Source: UKL13-2 sp038321965 (GTDB lineage: Bacteria > Pseudomonadota > Gammaproteobacteria > Burkholderiales > Usitatibacteraceae). Taken from it: 64,000 nucleotides of DNA. Location: positions 248,001 through 312,000 of the forward strand of contig JBBQFL010000001.1 in assembly GCA_038321965.1 (NCBI GenBank), written 5' to 3'. Within the stretch, counting starts at the first letter, position 1. Each line of letters starts with the position of its first letter. Of the stretch, positions 36,025-43,805 are shown piece by piece. The position numbers were made by a program, and so were the translations under genes. The notes beneath the pieces were generated by a model. It did not search any database. It saw nothing but the letters and a program-made list of their open reading frames with translations, and was not told where the DNA came from.

Positions 36025-36690
36025 ATGAATTTGAACGAAGCCATGCTGGAACTCGAATCGCTCGGCAGTGAGCAAACACGCAAGACGTGGAGTCGTCACG
36101 GCGCTGCGAAGCCGATGTTCGGTGTGAAGTTTGGTGACCTGACCAAGATCCAGAAGCGCGTCAAAATGGATCATGCCCTCGCGGTTGAACTTTGGAAGAC
36201 CGGCAATCACGATGCGCGGTTGCTGGCGTGCATGGTGGCAGATGCCAGCGCCGTCACAGAAAAGGAACTGCAGGCCTGGGCAGCGAGCGTGAAGGATTCG
36301 TCCACTGCGGAGGCGCTCGCGGCACTGGCCAGCCGAACCAGTATGGCGGCAAAACTACGCGAAGCGTGGTTGGCCGACGCCAAGCTGAGACGTGCCGGCT
36401 GGTCGCTGGTGGGACACTCCGCCAAAGAGGGCAACGCGCTCGATGAGACGGCAGCGCTAGGCTATCTGAAGCGCATCGAGGCTGAAATCCACGGCGCGGA
36501 GAATTGGACCAGACGCACCATGATGTACGTGCTGATTGGTATCGGCGGTGTTTCCGCCAAGACGCGCAAAGCCGCCGAAGAGGTCATTCGCCATATCGGG
36601 CCGGTGGCGTTCGATCCGGGGAACACGGCTTGTGAATTTCCGGATGCATTGCCCTACATTGCAAAAATCTGGGCGCGGAAGAAGGGCTGA
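36025..36690 (+). CDS. DNA alkylation repair (AlkD-like HEAT-repeat) protein
   Basis: A 221-residue all-helical protein of the AlkD/DNA-alkylation-repair HEAT-like family. The start at 36025 is preceded by GGGGGA; a GTG at 36013 would add four residues. Visible motifs are MFGVKFGDLTKIQKRVKMDHA, ELWKTGNHDARLLACMVAD, WTRRTMMYVLIGIGG and the C-terminal GPVAFDPGNTACEFPDA. AlkD removes bulky or cationic alkylpurines without base flipping, but this shorter subgroup has not always been shown to be a glycosylase. It is a single gene between the cyclophilin fusion and the convergent ABC operon. Confidence 0.8.
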   Translation: MNLNEAMLELESLGSEQTRKTWSRHGAAKPMFGVKFGDLTKIQKRVKMDHALAVELWKTGNHDARLLACMVADASAVTEKELQAWAASVKDSSTAEALAALASRTSMAAKLREAWLADAKLRRAGWSLVGHSAKEGNALDETAALGYLKRIEAEIHGAENWTRRTMMYVLIGIGGVSAKTRKAAEEVIRHIGPVAFDPGNTACEFPDALPYIAKIWARKKG

Positions 36691-36726
36691 TTCCGGACTG
36701 GCGCGCGCGATAATTGCTTGCTTCCA

Positions 36727-37689
36727 TCAGCCCTCTTCACGCCAGCCGCGCAATCGAATTGCCGCATAGATCATCGCCGCGCCAACGGCAACGCCTATCC
36801 AGATATTGGCATCTGCGAGTAGCTGCCACGATTGCGCCAGCGCTGGGCCAAGGGTTCCCGATGTGTTCGTGGCCGCCTGACCGGGCATAACTTGCATTTG
36901 CTGTGAAAGCCATGCGCCAGGCAATATACTGCCGAGCAATCTGCCGACGATGTTTTTCCAGAACCAAACCATGTTCCAGTCGAACTTGAACATGCCATTA
37001 GCCCAGCTGAGCAATGCACCTGTCAGCAGCGGCACACCAATCGCCCAAAGCAATGGTTTGCTTCGCGCCCATGCCGACACCATGAGCAACCAGCCGATTG
37101 CCGGCAGCGCCCATAACGCATAAATCGGCAACATGGCCAGCAACTGTAGCGGCGCAAGGTAGGTAGCAGGATCGCTGAGCACTTCGGCGAAAATATTCAC
37201 GCCGGCCATCGCCGAGGCGATGCAAATCAGCAGAGCCGTGATGATGGCTGTGATGTTGGCGGCCGCTAGCGCAATTAGCGGGGCAACGCCGATTGCCATC
37301 GCGACTTTGGACAATACAGTTTCAGTGTCCGAAACCGGAAGCGATTTCCAGAAAAGTACGCTTCGGTCTTTTCGCTCATCGTGAAGCGCCCCCAGACAAA
37401 AGAAAAACACGCAGAAGCCAAAGGCGATCATGATCGGCATCGTCAACTTCGAATAGCCGGCTACAATCGCCGCGGCAAACAGGGCGTGTTTCTCTGGTGT
37501 GACGATCTCGACAAAGGAGCTCACCGCGACGCCGTTGATTTCCATGCCGCTTTTGACGCCGGATACTGCGATGCCCAGCGAGATCGCGGTGAACGCAATC
37601 ATCAGCGCCCCGACGATAATCGGCAGCCAGAGGAAGCCACCCTTGTGCTCCCAGAACTCACGCTTGAGCAGCCATTTGAATGTGTTCAT
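36727..37689 (-). CDS. ABC-2 type transporter permease
   Basis: A 320-residue membrane protein with six hydrophobic segments (for example WLPIIVGALMIAFTAISLGI, IMIAFGFCVFFFCLG, PIYALWALPAIGWLLMVSA). HDERKDRSVLFWKSLPVSD between TM2 and TM3 is the coupling stretch typical of ABC-2 exporters in GntR-linked operons. It overlaps the ATPase gene by 4 bp (37686-37689) and is the last gene of the leftward gntR-ATPase-permease operon. Likely a stress- or antibiotic-responsive exporter; substrate unknown. Confidence 0.87.
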   Translation of the reverse strand: MNTFKWLLKREFWEHKGGFLWLPIIVGALMIAFTAISLGIAVSGVKSGMEINGVAVSSFVEIVTPEKHALFAAAIVAGYSKLTMPIMIAFGFCVFFFCLGALHDERKDRSVLFWKSLPVSDTETVLSKVAMAIGVAPLIALAAANITAIITALLICIASAMAGVNIFAEVLSDPATYLAPLQLLAMLPIYALWALPAIGWLLMVSAWARSKPLLWAIGVPLLTGALLSWANGMFKFDWNMVWFWKNIVGRLLGSILPGAWLSQQMQVMPGQAATNTSGTLGPALAQSWQLLADANIWIGVAVGAAMIYAAIRLRGWREEG

Positions 37690-38543
37690 GCGTAAGTTCC
37701 TTTCATGGTCGCAACAAAAATATCCGCGATGCCGGGTGTACGTGCTTCACCAAGTGCCGCCAGTGTTTCGCGTGGCACACCGTCGAAAAGCATCACTGAT
37801 TTGCCGAACACCTGGCGCTCGTCGATCGGCTTGAGCGCACGCGCTGCTTCCGCCTTTTCAACCGACACCATCACCTCGACAAAACGTATGCCGACGTCAT
37901 CCATGGTTGAGGACAGCACGATTTTTCCGTCGCGGATGAACATCAGGTCCGAGAGGATGTGCTCAATCTCTTCCACCTGATGCGTAGTGACGACGATGGT
38001 TTTGTTTTCATCGAAATACTCTTCGAGCAGGTGCTGATAAAACTGTTTGCGATAAAGGATATCGAGCCCCAGCGTCGGCTCATCAAGCACCAGCAACTTG
38101 GCGTCGATCGCCATCACCAGCGCCAAGTGCAATTGCACCACCATGCCCTTGGACATCTCCTTGACCTTCAGCGACGGCTTGAGCTTGGTACTGGCAAGGT
38201 AGCGCTCGGCCTTGGCGCGATCAAACTTGGGGTGCACACCGGTGACAAAATCGACCGCATTGCCGACACTTAACCAGCGCGGCAGAATGGCCACGTCGGC
38301 GATGAAACACACCTGCTGCATGAGTTCGTCCCGCTGCGTGCGCGGGTCGAGGCCTAATACACTCAGCGTGCCCTCAAACGGCGTGAGCCCGAGAATCGCT
38401 TTGAGCGCAGTGGTTTTTCCCGATCCATTGGGCCCGATCAGCCCAACAATGCGGCCGGCGGGAATGTCGAAACTGATATTGTCGACGGCAGTGGTTTTGC
38501 CAAAACGCTTGGTCAAGCCTTTGGCGGAAATGACAGCGCTCAT
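37686..38543 (-). CDS. ABC transporter ATP-binding protein (YtrB-like)
   Basis: A 285-residue ABC ATPase. The start at 38543 overlaps the GntR stop by 4 bp; an open extension upstream lies inside gntR and is not used. Walker A is GPNGSGKTT, the Q-loop is near VCFIADV, Walker B is LLVLDEPTLGLD, and the H-loop is TTHQVEE. The signature is MSKGM rather than LSGGQ, as is common in the YtrB/GntR-linked subfamily. It powers the permease encoded downstream. Both junctions are 4-bp overlaps, so the three genes are tightly coupled. Confidence 0.9.
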   Translation of the reverse strand: MSAVISAKGLTKRFGKTTAVDNISFDIPAGRIVGLIGPNGSGKTTALKAILGLTPFEGTLSVLGLDPRTQRDELMQQVCFIADVAILPRWLSVGNAVDFVTGVHPKFDRAKAERYLASTKLKPSLKVKEMSKGMVVQLHLALVMAIDAKLLVLDEPTLGLDILYRKQFYQHLLEEYFDENKTIVVTTHQVEEIEHILSDLMFIRDGKIVLSSTMDDVGIRFVEVMVSVEKAEAARALKPIDERQVFGKSVMLFDGVPRETLAALGEARTPGIADIFVATMKGTYA

Positions 38544-38908
38544 TGGGCACCTCCGATATTGGCGGCGCTCAGTAATTCTGTGGTGTTCATGCCGAGGCGC
38601 CGTATGCGCTCGACCATCTGCGGCCATTCTTCTTGCAGGAAGCGTTCACGCTCGCTGACGATCAATTTCTCGCGCGCACCATCAGTCACGTACATGCCAA
38701 TTCCCCTTCGTTTTTCCACAAGCGTTGCGTCCGCGAGTTCCTGATAGGCGCGCGAGACGGTGATCGGGTTGAGTTGGAAGTCTGCGGCAATCTGCCTGAC
38801 AGAGGGCAACGGGTCCCCAGGCTTCAGCAGTCCATCAAGGAGCATCGCGACGATGCGATCCTTCAGCTGCCGGTAAATTGGCGCGTTGTTGTTCCAGTCT
38901 TTACTCAT
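38540..38908 (-). CDS. GntR family regulator, YtrA subfamily
   Basis: A 122-residue short GntR regulator. The winged HTH (about 10-75) reads PIYRQLKDRIVAMLLDG, LPSVRQIAADFQLNPITVSR and GIGMYVTDGA. The effector domain is the brief helical YtrA-type tail (about 80-122). It heads the operon with the ABC ATPase and permease, and a 24-base palindrome (38957-38980) lies 49 bases upstream of its start, covering a TATAGT -10-like box. This strongly suggests autorepression of the whole operon. Confidence 0.9.
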   Translation of the reverse strand: MSKDWNNNAPIYRQLKDRIVAMLLDGLLKPGDPLPSVRQIAADFQLNPITVSRAYQELADATLVEKRRGIGMYVTDGAREKLIVSERERFLQEEWPQMVERIRRLGMNTTELLSAANIGGAQ

Positions 38909-38956
38909 GCAGGTTTCTCCTCGGCTCGGCTCGGTGATCCGGCAATGTATTAATGT

Positions 38957-38980
38957 GGTGTTGTAGTAAACTATAACACC
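38957..38980. promoter_or_regulatory. Palindromic operator for the GntR/YtrA operon
   Basis: GGTGTTGTAGT-AA-ACTATAACACC is an 11+2+11 inverted repeat with one mismatched pair. On the minus strand it includes TATAGT, a good -10 box for gntR transcription, so a bound repressor would block RNA polymerase. Confidence 0.75.
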
Positions 38981-39344
38981 GAGTTTGATGACATCCGAAA
39001 AAACTTGAAAGCCCGCTTCGCTGGGTAGACAGAGTCTTTAGAGGGTTTAGCAGCGTAGAACGCCATTTGACGGCCGTCGTGGAGAGAAAATGGCCGAAAA
39101 TGCGCGCCAAATGGCATTCTGCGTAAGCTGGCTTGTTGTTCCCGTTGTACAAGTGTATTGGCGTTTTCCCTTGCGAACACGGTAGTAATTAAGGGAATCA
39201 GTCCACGCCGACTTGCGAACCCCCCAATTGCCGTGCGCGTATTCCGCTGTATCGGAATACCGTTCGAGCGGCGCGTCCATGGGACGTGAATTCCCGCTCT
39301 CACCCCTGACACTCTCCCAAGTGTGGGGGAAATTTGGAATTGAT
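38981..39344. other. Gap between the gntR promoter and mpl
   Basis: About 360 bases with no gene I would call. An open frame on the minus strand (38971-39312) has no start site or domain and looks like chance coding in a genomic repeat-like stretch. Words such as GCCATTTGACGGC and GCGCCAAATGGC near 39060-39115 form a loose inverted pair. Confidence 0.4.
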
Positions 39345-40718
39345 TTACTTCGTCCGCATCTCGCGCGCCGCCAGCGCCGCCAAAATCATTCCGTGCACGC
39401 CACCAAACCCGCCGTTACTCATCACCAGAATCTGGTCGCCGGGTTGTGACATTACAACAATGGCATTAACCATCGCATCCAGATCTTCAAACACTCCAGT
39501 CTTTGTGCCAATCGGCTCCAACGTCGCGGCGACATCCCAACCCAAATCCTTCGCGTAAACGAATACCACATTCGCGAGCGCCAGACTCGCCGGCAGCACC
39601 GCGCGCATGGTCCCCAGCTTCATGGTGTTGGTGCGTGGCTCAAGTACTGCAAAAATGCGCTGATCGCCAATGCGCTTTTTCAGCCCAACGAGCGTTGCCT
39701 GTATCGCCGTGGGGTGGTGGGCGAAATCGTCATAAACAGTGACGCCGCCGATCTCACCCTTGTTTTCCATTCGCCTCGCCACACCGCTGAATTCACTCAG
39801 TGCGTCGATGGACATTTTGGTCGGCACCCCGGCGTGGCGCGCTGCGGCTACGGCGGCCAGCGCATTCATGATGTTGTGCGCACCCATCTGGCCCCAGTCG
39901 ACCAAGCCCTTGTCGAGGCCATTGAACAACACATTGAATTGGGAATCCCGTTCACCACGCCGAAAGTCCCACATGACGCCTGGCCCGAACTCCTCCACCC
40001 CGCTCCAGCAACCCATCGCCAGCGTCTGCTTCAGATGCACGTCGCGGCCATTGCTAACGATGAGCCCGTTGGCCGGCACGGTGCGCAGCAGATGATGAAA
40101 CTGCGTCTGGATTGCCGCGATATTGGGAAAAATATCGGCGTGGTCGTGTTCCAGATTATTCAGTATTGCAGTGCGCGTGCGGTAGTGAACGAACTTGGCG
40201 CGTTTGTCGAAAAAAGCAGTGTCGTACTCGTCGGCCTCAATGACGAAAAATGGTGAATCACCACGTGGCGACCGAGCCGAGATGCCGAAATTTGTCGGTA
40301 TACCACCAATGAGAAATCCCGGTGTTAGCCCGGCATGTTCGAGTATCCATGCCAGCATCGCGCTGGTACTGGTTTTGCCGTGTGTGCCTGCGACTGCAAG
40401 TACCCACTTGCCTTGCAGCACATTCTCGCCCAGCCACTGTGGCCCGGAAATATAGGGCAGGCTGCGATTCAGGATTTCCTCGATCACCGGCATCCCGCGT
40501 GCCATGAAATTGCCGACGACGTACAAGTCCGCTTCATACGCATCCAACTGTTCAGCGTCGAAGCCTTGATGCAGATGAATACCTGCGGCTTCAAGCTGCG
40601 TGGACATCGGCGGATAGGCGTTTTCGTCGCAACCCGTAACCGTGTGTCCGGCTTCGCGCGCCAGCACCGCGAGCCCGCCCATGAACGTACCGCAGATGCC
40701 CAAAATGTGAATATGCAT
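39345..40718 (-). CDS. mpl: UDP-N-acetylmuramate:L-alanyl-gamma-D-glutamyl-meso-diaminopimelate ligase
   Basis: A 457-residue Mur-ligase family enzyme that attaches recycled murein tripeptide to UDP-MurNAc in the cytosol. The N-terminus MHIHILGICGTFMGGLA is diagnostic for Mpl (MurC has a different start). The ATP loop is GTHGKTSTSAML, followed by IGGIPTNFGISAR, EADEYDTAFFDKR, LNNLEHDHADIF and DDFAHHPTAI, all conserved in the family. The C-terminal domain has EPRTNTMKLG and SNGGFGGVH. Length is normal. It is a single gene, divergent from gshA across 291 bases. Confidence 0.95.
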   Translation of the reverse strand: MHIHILGICGTFMGGLAVLAREAGHTVTGCDENAYPPMSTQLEAAGIHLHQGFDAEQLDAYEADLYVVGNFMARGMPVIEEILNRSLPYISGPQWLGENVLQGKWVLAVAGTHGKTSTSAMLAWILEHAGLTPGFLIGGIPTNFGISARSPRGDSPFFVIEADEYDTAFFDKRAKFVHYRTRTAILNNLEHDHADIFPNIAAIQTQFHHLLRTVPANGLIVSNGRDVHLKQTLAMGCWSGVEEFGPGVMWDFRRGERDSQFNVLFNGLDKGLVDWGQMGAHNIMNALAAVAAARHAGVPTKMSIDALSEFSGVARRMENKGEIGGVTVYDDFAHHPTAIQATLVGLKKRIGDQRIFAVLEPRTNTMKLGTMRAVLPASLALANVVFVYAKDLGWDVAATLEPIGTKTGVFEDLDAMVNAIVVMSQPGDQILVMSNGGFGGVHGMILAALAAREMRTK

Positions 40719-41009
40719 ATATTTTCAGCCAGCGGCCTGTGAATTGCCGCCATGAACGCTCGGTCTGTGTATCCGGCGTCAACGATTGAGCAATGGCGCC
40801 CCGAATATGTTGTCCGTTTCAACCCGCATACAGTCAGGACGATTTCATGGAGCAATTTTATCATCCGTGGCTTAGGCAATTTGCGGCGACCACCGTCACA
40901 AGACCGTCCGCAATTGGGCGTAAACTTGAACGCACTTGAAATGAACCCGCTCTTGAAACGGCTCACTTTCACCCGCACTTAACATCCTTTGCGGAATTCG
41001 GATATCACC

Positions 41010-42323
41010 ATGGTCCCACACCTGACGACTTCACTCACCGGCCCGCTTCTGGACCTGGAAAAGAAAATCCTTGATGCGCGACCGAGCATCGAGCGTTGGT
41101 TCCGCACCAAGTGGATGACGGAGCGCCCACCGTTCTACACCTCAGTGGATCTGCGCAATTCGGGCTTCAAGCTGGCGCCGGTTGACACCAATTTATTCCC
41201 CGGTGGTTTCAACAACCTCAATCCCGATTTCATGCCGCTGTGCATTCAGGCTGCGATGTCCGCGGTGCAACGCGTGTGTCCGGACAAACAGCGTTTTATT
41301 CTTATCCCCGAGAACCATACGCGCAATCTGTTTTATCTCACCAATGTTGCCGCGATCCAGAAAATTCTGATCGGCGCGGGGCTTGATGTGCGCATTGGTT
41401 CGCTGTTGCCCGAGATCACGGCACCAACCGCACTCGATTTGCCAAACGGCGACAAGCTGATTCTGGAGCCGATCAAGCGAATCGGCAACAAGTTGACGCT
41501 CGATGGCTTTGATCCCTGCGCAATTTTGCTGAACAACGATCTTTCCGCTGGTGTGCCGGAACTTCTAAAAGGTTTGTCCCAACCGGTGGTGCCGCCGCTG
41601 CACGCAGGCTGGACCACCCGTCGCAAGACCTTGCATTTTCACGCCTACGACACCGTTGCCGAAGAGTTCGCGAAATTGATCGGCATCGACCCCTGGTTCA
41701 TCAATCCGATTTTCAGCCAATGCGGCAAGGTGAATTTCTCGGCGCAGGAAGGTGAAGAGTGCCTCGCTGCCAACGTTGAAGCGGTGCTGGGCGAGGTGAG
41801 CGCGAAATACAAGGAATACGGCATCACCGAGAAACCCTTTGTGATCGTGAAGGCTGATGCAGGCACCTACGGCATGGGCATACTCACGGCGCGTTCCCCC
41901 GACGATGTGCGCGGCCTGAACCGCAAGGAGCGCAACAAGATGGCAGTGGTGAAAGAGGGGCTGGAAGTCAACGAAGTAATCATCCAGGAAGGCGTACACA
42001 CGCTGGAAAACCTCAACGGCGCCGTCGCCGAGCCAGTGGTGTACATGATGGATTCGTTCGTTGTCGGCGGATTTTACCGCGTCAATACCGAACGCGGCGT
42101 CGATGAAAATTTGAATTCGAGGGGTATGAGCTTCGTACCGCTGGCGTTTGAAACCGATTGTCATTCACCCGATTGTTCAGGCTGGCCGGATGCGCCGCCG
42201 AATCGCTTTTATACCTATGGCGTGGTGGCACGGCTCGCGATGCTGGCGGCCTCGCGCGAGTTGGAAAAATTGGCGCCTGCTTTCAAGGCGGACGAGAAAC
42301 TAGTTGCGGTAGCGGCGGAATAG
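41010..42323 (+). CDS. gshA: Glutamate-cysteine ligase (proteobacterial GshA type)
   Basis: A 437-residue enzyme of the GshA family found in beta- and some other proteobacteria, which joins glutamate and cysteine with ATP in the first step of glutathione synthesis. It begins MVPHLTTSLTGPLLDLEKK; the start at 41010 is preferred to an upstream TTG. Conserved stretches are PVDTNLFPGGFNNL, IPENHTRNLFYLTN, TRRKTLHFHAYD, FVIVKADAGTYGMG and VYMMDSFVVGGFYRVN. It is followed after 126 bp by gshB, so the two probably form a glutathione operon. Confidence 0.93.
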   Translation: MVPHLTTSLTGPLLDLEKKILDARPSIERWFRTKWMTERPPFYTSVDLRNSGFKLAPVDTNLFPGGFNNLNPDFMPLCIQAAMSAVQRVCPDKQRFILIPENHTRNLFYLTNVAAIQKILIGAGLDVRIGSLLPEITAPTALDLPNGDKLILEPIKRIGNKLTLDGFDPCAILLNNDLSAGVPELLKGLSQPVVPPLHAGWTTRRKTLHFHAYDTVAEEFAKLIGIDPWFINPIFSQCGKVNFSAQEGEECLAANVEAVLGEVSAKYKEYGITEKPFVIVKADAGTYGMGILTARSPDDVRGLNRKERNKMAVVKEGLEVNEVIIQEGVHTLENLNGAVAEPVVYMMDSFVVGGFYRVNTERGVDENLNSRGMSFVPLAFETDCHSPDCSGWPDAPPNRFYTYGVVARLAMLAASRELEKLAPAFKADEKLVAVAAE

Positions 42324-42364
42324 TTACTTCTATCCGTCTCGACATTTACGATCGGTGATTCTTC

Positions 42365-42424
42365 CAATATCACCCTCTCCCGCACCTCTCTACCATCACG
42401 GACGAGGGATCGAGGTAGAGGAGG
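42365..42424. repeat. Small inverted repeat between gshA and gshB
   Basis: CCCTCTCCCGCACCTCTCTACC and GGTAGAGGAGG (about 42373-42424) can pair imperfectly around ATCACGGACGAGGGATCGA. It resembles the hairpin repeats at 4895 and 13032 in style but not in sequence. It could stabilise or attenuate the gshA-gshB transcript. Confidence 0.4.
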
Positions 42425-42449
42425 AAACAACATTTGAAGTGAAGAAAAT

Positions 42450-43391
42450 ATGCGCATAGCCTTCATCGTCGACCCCATCGCCAAACTCAAAGCGTACAAG
42501 GACTCGTCCGTCTTTATGATGCGTGAAGTGGCCAAACGCGGCCACGACGTGTATGCGTTTGAAGCGCGCGACATCGCGCTCATGGGCAGTCGCGTACTGG
42601 CGAATGCCCAGCACCTGACGGTATCCAGTGATAACAATCACTGGTATCAGGTAGCCAGCGAAACGGAAATTCGGCTGGCCGATTTCGATGCCGTGCTGAT
42701 GCGCAAAGACCCGCCGTTCGACCAGGAGTATCTCTACGCGACATTGCTGCTGAGCCTCGCCGAAGATCAGGGCGCGCGCATCGTCAATCACGCGGCGTCC
42801 CTACGCAACTACAACGAAAAACTTGCCATCGCCAAGTTCGGCCAATTCACCGTGCCAACGACCGTCACCAGCGACATGGTGCGACTGCAGGCGTTTGTCG
42901 ATCTGCATCAGGATGTGATCGTGAAGAAACTCGACGGCATGGGCGGCACCTCGATTTTCAGGGTGCGCGCAGACGACCCCAATCGCAATGCCATCATCGA
43001 AGTGCAAACCATCGACGGCTCCGTTTCCGTCATGGCACAGCGTTACATCCCCGAAATCAGCAAGGGCGACAAACGCGTGCTGGTGATCGATGGCAAGCCG
43101 GCGCCGTTTTGTCTGGCGCGTATTCCCAAGGAAGGCGAAACCCGCGGCAACCTCGCCGCAGGCGGGCGCGGTGTGGCGCAGCCGTTATCGGCGCGCGACA
43201 TCGAGATCGCTGAAGCACTCGGCCCGCAATTGAAGGCCGACGGTCTTACCATCGTCGGGCTAGATATCATCGGCGACTATCTGACTGAAGTGAACGTAAC
43301 CTCGCCGACCTGCATGGTGGAGATTTTCGAGCAAGCAGGATTCAACACTGCCGCGCTGGTGGTAGATGCGCTGGAACAAAGCGGCAAATAG
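42450..43391 (+). CDS. gshB: Glutathione synthetase
   Basis: A 313-residue ATP-grasp ligase joining gamma-glutamylcysteine and glycine. The N-terminal domain is MRIAFIVDPIAKLKAYKDSS, a hallmark of bacterial GshB, and DAVLMRKDPPFDQEYLYAT binds the substrate. ATP-grasp motifs are VIVKKLDGMGGTSIFRV, RVLVIDGKPAPFCLARIP, GETRGNLAAGGRG and TEVNVTSPTCMVEIFE (metal ligands). Length is usual for the E. coli type. Co-directional with gshA; a decayed gene fragment lies immediately downstream. Confidence 0.95.
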   Translation: MRIAFIVDPIAKLKAYKDSSVFMMREVAKRGHDVYAFEARDIALMGSRVLANAQHLTVSSDNNHWYQVASETEIRLADFDAVLMRKDPPFDQEYLYATLLLSLAEDQGARIVNHAASLRNYNEKLAIAKFGQFTVPTTVTSDMVRLQAFVDLHQDVIVKKLDGMGGTSIFRVRADDPNRNAIIEVQTIDGSVSVMAQRYIPEISKGDKRVLVIDGKPAPFCLARIPKEGETRGNLAAGGRGVAQPLSARDIEIAEALGPQLKADGLTIVGLDIIGDYLTEVNVTSPTCMVEIFEQAGFNTAALVVDALEQSGK

Positions 43392-43419
43392 CTTTTAAGC
43401 TTTTGACGTATAACGCCAT

Positions 43420-43761
43420 TTGGCGGGCACTGCAGGAACAACGTACGAAGCTGTCGGGCATATCGTTGGGCGCACCCGGAACCATCGGCGCAACGGAATT
43501 GTCACCACATTCAACGCTTCGCTTCCAGCGTTAGGCGCGGCGATTTACGGCATTCGCATGCCGGGCGACTTCGCCGGCATCGCTTATCGGTCCCAGGTGA
43601 CCGTCACACGGCTGGAACACTTGCGACGCGCCATTGCGAACGCCCCGATTGATTGCGCCCGGATGTCGGCGCGCTTGCGCAATCTCGCCGATATCATGCT
43701 CACCGACGTCGCTAACTGGCGCACTACTTACCTGTCTTGACCGTTGGCGTTACCGGGCTAA
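43420..43761 (+). pseudogene. C-terminal gene fragment with a nonsense mutation (SLATT/DUF4231-like?)
   Basis: The frame opens right after a stop at 43411 and reads SLPALGAAIYGIRMPGDFAG, YRSQVTVTRLEHL and MLTDVANWRTTYLS, then TGA (43738), then PLALPG and TAA. The stretch after the stop completes a natural C-terminus (..TYLS-x-PLALPG), so TGA probably replaced an Arg CGA. The pattern resembles the cytosolic tail of two-TM SLATT/DUF4231-like bacterial proteins, tentatively. The N-terminal part and membrane segments are absent. The remaining bases to 43805 are featureless. Confidence 0.5.
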
Positions 43762-43805
43762 GCCTGGCAGTTTTGGGCGTTTCCAAGCTCCGGGCAGGCG
43801 TCGTG

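Noticed and set aside
38971..39312. A 113-residue minus-strand frame upstream of gntR
   Set aside because: It overlaps the operator, lacks a ribosome-binding site and has no domain; it may be chance coding in a genomic repeat.
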